Source of the DNA: Sulfolobus sp. UBA167
GTDB lineage: Archaea; Thermoproteota; Thermoprotei_A; Sulfolobales; Sulfolobaceae
Direction of reading: 5' to 3'
Assembly (NCBI GenBank): GCA_002495845.1
Contig: DAHF01000018.1
Coordinates: 1 to 6,999, forward strand
Length of the DNA: 6,999 bases
In this document: one piece after another, positions 4,469 through 6,999 of the stretch
How positions within the stretch are numbered: the first letter of the stretch is position 1
Layout: each line of letters opens with the position of its first letter
Translations under genes and position numbers: made by a program
Notes under the pieces: generated by a model
Database searches by the model: none
What the model was told of the DNA's origin: nothing
The model's input: only the letters and a program-made list of their open reading frames with translations

Positions 4469-6529
4469 ATGGAAATGGAGAAAACTAGAGATGAAAAAGG
4501 GATAGACATGAAGGGAGAGGAAACGGACACGAGTACGCAGGACCAGAGGAGGGGAACTGACCCGTTCATGTCATTAGAGTTCTACTTCTACCTGATGTCA
4601 AGGTCCCCGTTGTTCGTGGGATCCATGGTAAGTTTCCTGGTCTCAACGTTCCTCCTCGTGTTCTACCCTGTCTCACTAGGTGTAACATCTACAGTTTCCC
4701 TCCCGGTTTACGGACTGCTGTACTTGGCCGGACTAGCCCTTCTTTTGGCTTCCTTCGCCATGAGACCTTGGAAGAAGGAATCGGCGGGGAAGAGGTACCA
4801 CGGAACCCGGGGAGAAGTTTTAGGTAAGCTACTTCTCGGCAAGGGAGAGTTCAACAAAAGAGTCAAGTCATACATGTCTAGGGTTGAGAAATACGTGAAC
4901 GTCAGCGCCGAGAACGGGGACAGCTTGTCATTCGTGTCAAATTACGTAGGGAAGTCCTTAGCTTACATCCCCTTATGCGCGGTTGCCGACTTGGGGGTTT
5001 ACCTTTCTTTTGCATTCTTCAAGCTCCCGTTGTTCCCGTTCTTCCTCATAGCCCAGGTAATATGGGCAACGCCATTGTTGATGTATGAGTACCCTTATCT
5101 CCACTACAGGAGTAAGGCCAATGAGACCTCCAATGAAATGGGCTATGAGCTTCCATTCTTCGTCTTCCTAGCCTCAATAGCATCGTCCTCAGGCCTTAAC
5201 TTGTCCTTCGTATATAGGAGGATACACGAGACCTCCATCTTCAAGGGTTTCAAGAGGGAGTCTGACGTATTCGTGAGGGAGGTGAGGAACCACGGGAGGT
5301 CACTCATACAATTCGTTGACTATAGGGCGAGGACACACCCGCTCAAGGACTACGCTGCACTGCTATACGCATACTCGTCAGTTTTCAGGGCTGGGGGAGG
5401 AATACAGGACTACCTCAACGACAAGGCAAAGGAATTCATAAACGTGCTGAACTTCAGGTGGTCATTCTACGCAGATAGGATCTCCTCATTGGGGGAGACT
5501 ATCATAATAGCCTTCTTGGTGTTCCCCACGCTCTTCCTAGTGTTGACCATATTCGGCGGACTGGGGTTAATATACGCACTGATCATGACTCCACCCTTCT
5601 TCATGGTAGCGTTATACGCTATGGTGAGGCAGTGGAGACCTAAGACCTATGACGACATGAAGTTCAACTCCTTAATACCAGTAGCGCTGGGAATAACAGC
5701 TTTCGCGGTGGGTTTGTTCCTGGGTATACCATTATACGTTACAGTCTACGTCTCCTTGTTGCTTGCATCCGTCTCCATGTACGTCCAAGTGAGGGGAAAA
5801 ATAAGGGACATAAAGAACGTAGAGGACAGCCTACCCCAGTTCCTCAGGGACCTCACAGAGTACAAGAAAATAGGATACAGCATGAACAAGTCGCTGTCGC
5901 TGGTATCATCCACGGAGGCAGGGCCTGACTCCAAGCTATACAAGGGCCACTTCAGGGAAATCCTGTCCAAGGTAGGATCCCAGATCAGGAACGGGACTCC
6001 AATGAACGAAGTAGACGTGAAAACTCCCAGCTGGATGGGAAGGTTCACCTTCATGATGCTAGGCTTAATCTCAGAGAGCGGAAACGTCTCCACAATCCTC
6101 ATGGAGGAGCTAACTAACTTCACCAGGAAGTACGTGGAATACAAGAAGGAAGCCTTGAGCAAGATTAGGCTATATCAGTTCTTGGGGATAGCTACGCCCA
6201 TACTCCTGACCTTCGTAGTCCTCATTACTGTGGTATTGCTCAGCTCATTCGGAGGATACCTCCTGGGGATCTCCTCAGTGACAGTCACCAGCGGAGGAGT
6301 TTACACCTTCCATGGGATCCACATATCTCAACAGCTGAAGGAACTAATGTTCGTTTTCATAGAGATCTCGTCCTTCTTCGTGGGGCTGATACTAGGCAAG
6401 GCAACAAGCGGTACAGTAGCCAACTCGATAATTTCCATAGTGGGGTTGACCATAGCCCTGATAGGAATAATTCTATTCATACACTTCGAGCCTTCTCTTG
6501 CCTCCCTCATTACTCCACAAATGTCTTGA
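4469..6529 (+). CDS. Type IV pilus membrane platform protein with two T2SSF (TadC-like) modules, 686 residues
   Basis: This is a polytopic inner-core protein on which the pilin filament is built. It passes movement from the ATPase to pilins in the membrane. After a hydrophilic, charged tail (1-45), hydrophobic segments occur at about 49-68, 78-98, 166-185, 187-207, 341-362, 364-385, 402-419, 421-440, 572-593, 625-645 and 651-671. Two soluble, helix-rich segments at about 212-338 and 442-570 match the repeated cytoplasmic modules of GspF/PilC/TadC/ArlJ proteins. The first has LPFFVFLASIASSSGLNLS and the second LPQFLRDLTEYKKIGYSMNK, two similar starts that support an internal duplication. It is longer than ArlJ proteins I know (roughly 500-560 residues). 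The extra length lies in the N-terminal tail and a C-terminal pair of helices after a Ser/Thr/Gly-rich loop (600-622). It is co-transcribed with the ATPase. The ATG at 4475 may be the real start. Confidence 0.9.
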   Translation: MEMEKTRDEKGIDMKGEETDTSTQDQRRGTDPFMSLEFYFYLMSRSPLFVGSMVSFLVSTFLLVFYPVSLGVTSTVSLPVYGLLYLAGLALLLASFAMRPWKKESAGKRYHGTRGEVLGKLLLGKGEFNKRVKSYMSRVEKYVNVSAENGDSLSFVSNYVGKSLAYIPLCAVADLGVYLSFAFFKLPLFPFFLIAQVIWATPLLMYEYPYLHYRSKANETSNEMGYELPFFVFLASIASSSGLNLSFVYRRIHETSIFKGFKRESDVFVREVRNHGRSLIQFVDYRARTHPLKDYAALLYAYSSVFRAGGGIQDYLNDKAKEFINVLNFRWSFYADRISSLGETIIIAFLVFPTLFLVLTIFGGLGLIYALIMTPPFFMVALYAMVRQWRPKTYDDMKFNSLIPVALGITAFAVGLFLGIPLYVTVYVSLLLASVSMYVQVRGKIRDIKNVEDSLPQFLRDLTEYKKIGYSMNKSLSLVSSTEAGPDSKLYKGHFREILSKVGSQIRNGTPMNEVDVKTPSWMGRFTFMMLGLISESGNVSTILMEELTNFTRKYVEYKKEALSKIRLYQFLGIATPILLTFVVLITVVLLSSFGGYLLGISSVTVTSGGVYTFHGIHISQQLKELMFVFIEISSFFVGLILGKATSGTVANSIISIVGLTIALIGIILFIHFEPSLASLITPQMS

Positions 6530-6548
6530 TGAGATGCCTGAACATCCA

Positions 6549-6571
6549 TTTCCATTATTTATTATTTTTTC
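6549..6571 (+). terminator. T-rich terminator after the pilus ATPase/platform operon
   Basis: About 20 bp after the TGA of the platform gene is a run rich in T (TTTCCATTATTTATTATTTT followed by further T). Such runs end transcription in Sulfolobales without a needed stem. Confidence 0.5.
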
Positions 6572-6603
6572 CTACCTATCTCCTTGCCTAGTCCGAAAGG
6601 GTT

Positions 6604-6629
6604 ATGGAATAGGAAAATTTCTGTTCCAT
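6604..6629. other. Stem-loop in the 3' flank of the pilus operon
   Basis: ATGGAATAG at 6604-6612 pairs with CTGTTCCAT at 6621-6629 through nine base pairs, one of them G-U in RNA, around an eight-base A/T-rich loop. It may be a processing or stability element, or a backup terminator. No gene is recognised between 6530 and 6819. Confidence 0.4.
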
Positions 6630-6662
6630 TAAACACTTTTCAATGCTATCATCATAGATCAC

Positions 6663-6712
6663 GCCTCTCCCTTGGGGAGGCCTTCCCCTTCTTTTCTTTT
6701 CTCGTCTTTCTA
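6663..6712 (+). terminator. Strong stem-loop followed by a pyrimidine tract
   Basis: GCCTCTCC at 6663-6670 pairs with GGGGAGGC at 6674-6681 (eight pairs, one G-U, loop CTT). About 30 bases of T/C-rich sequence follow, to about 6712. The form is that of a factor-independent terminator, lying about 135 bp after the platform gene and about 110 bp before the next gene. A GC-rich hairpin of this kind is also seen at ends of IS200/IS605 elements, so a mobile-element trace is an alternative. Confidence 0.5.
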
Positions 6713-6782
6713 AAGCCCTTTGCCTCAATTCTGCCATTAGCTAAAACCTACCTAAAGAAATATAATAAAAAGTAAGTATAAC

Positions 6783-6790
6783 TTATATAT
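6783..6790 (+). promoter_or_regulatory. TATA box of the winged-helix regulator gene
   Basis: TTATATAT lies 30-37 bp before the ATG at 6820, preceded by purine-rich sequence that could hold a TFB recognition element. Predicted transcription start is about 6810-6815, leaving a leader of only a few bases. The G-rich motif GAGGGGGAG at 6808-6816 could be a Shine-Dalgarno site, but it would be only partly transcribed. Confidence 0.5.
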
Positions 6791-6819
6791 CACAGACTCT
6801 AATAATAGAGGGGGAGCAT

Positions 6820-6999
6820 ATGACTAACTATAACATAGACCCTAGGTCAACTGAGTTGGAAGTCCTCGAGTACCTTGACGTGAAAGGAAGGGATAGAGCA
6901 GCAAACATATCCAAGTCTACGGGACTAAACAACAAGACTGTTTGGCAAGCCCTACAGCGTCTCACCGAGACGGGGATGGTGGTGAAGGACGAGTTCGAC
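6820..6999 (+). CDS. Winged helix-turn-helix DNA-binding protein, N-terminal part, cut by window end
   Basis: Sixty codons are open from the ATG at 6820 to the window end. The peptide has a helix (TELEVLEYLDVKGRDRAANI), then SKSTGLNNKTVWQALQRL as helix-turn-helix with its recognition helix, and TETGMVVKDEF at the start of the wing. This order (helix 1, A-x-I-S-x-x-T-G-L turn, T-V-x-x-A-L-x-x-L recognition helix, G-M-V wing) is typical of MarR/ArsR/Lrp-like archaeal regulators. The ligand or dimerisation part is off the window, so the subfamily is open. It has its own promoter and is separated from the pilus operon by terminators. Whether it controls the pilus genes is unknown. Confidence 0.8.
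   Translation, partial: MTNYNIDPRSTELEVLEYLDVKGRDRAANISKSTGLNNKTVWQALQRLTETGMVVKDEFD

Noticed and set aside
6584..6775. 63-codon plus-strand frame with a TTG start
   Set aside because: It overlaps both stem-loops and the pyrimidine tract. Its low-complexity F/L/K composition follows from the T-rich terminator sequence.
1..6999. CRISPR array, tRNA or rRNA gene
   Set aside because: No regularly spaced direct repeats and no tRNA or rRNA signature were seen on either strand.

Overview
The window most likely comes from a thermoacidophilic crenarchaeon of the order Sulfolobales. The evidence is codon use rich in AGG/AGA and ATA, archaeal TATA boxes placed so that transcripts would start at or next to the start codon, T-rich terminators, a type IV pilus ATPase and membrane-platform pair, class III (prepilin peptidase) signal peptides, and IS200/IS605 remnants of Sulfolobales type. 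The protein-coding GC level looks intermediate, nearer Metallosphaera-like genomes than AT-rich Saccharolobus, but genus is a guess.

Left part (1-1960). This half is scarred by mobile DNA. Positions 1-189 hold the 5' end of a tnpB (IS605 OrfB) gene on the minus strand that runs off the window. A hairpin of IS200/IS605 style lies just upstream of it. About 500 bp follow without a recognisable gene (roughly 320-808), then a long inverted repeat. Next comes a minus-strand gene for a 190-residue, five-helix membrane protein (876-1448), with its own TATA box and a stem-loop/pyrimidine-tract terminator. Upstream of it are the 3' end of an unidentified reading frame (1469-1588) and a short N-terminal remnant of an IS200/IS605 TnpA (1578-1658). 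About 300 bp of non-coding DNA then leads to the terminator of the pilin operon.

Central and right part (1961-6529). This is a divergent type IV pilus-like locus. On the minus strand two class III signal-peptide proteins (165 and 136 residues) are translationally coupled. On the plus strand a 519-residue secretion ATPase (FlaI/ArlI-TadA-GspE type) is followed closely by a 686-residue polytopic platform protein with two T2SSF (TadC-like) modules. The two arms start from a 35-bp spacer carrying two mirrored TATA boxes. Pilins would be cleaved by a prepilin peptidase encoded elsewhere and assembled by the ATPase/platform pair into a surface filament. The layout (pilins + ATPase + platform, no KaiC-like ArlH, no archaellin, no UpsX-like gene) points to an adhesive pilus or bindosome-like system rather than an archaellum. 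I cannot tell Aap, Bas or another type apart from sequence alone.

Right end (6530-6999). The pilus operon ends in a T-rich tract, then two good stem-loops. A TATA-driven gene for a winged-helix DNA-binding protein begins at 6820 and is cut by the window end.
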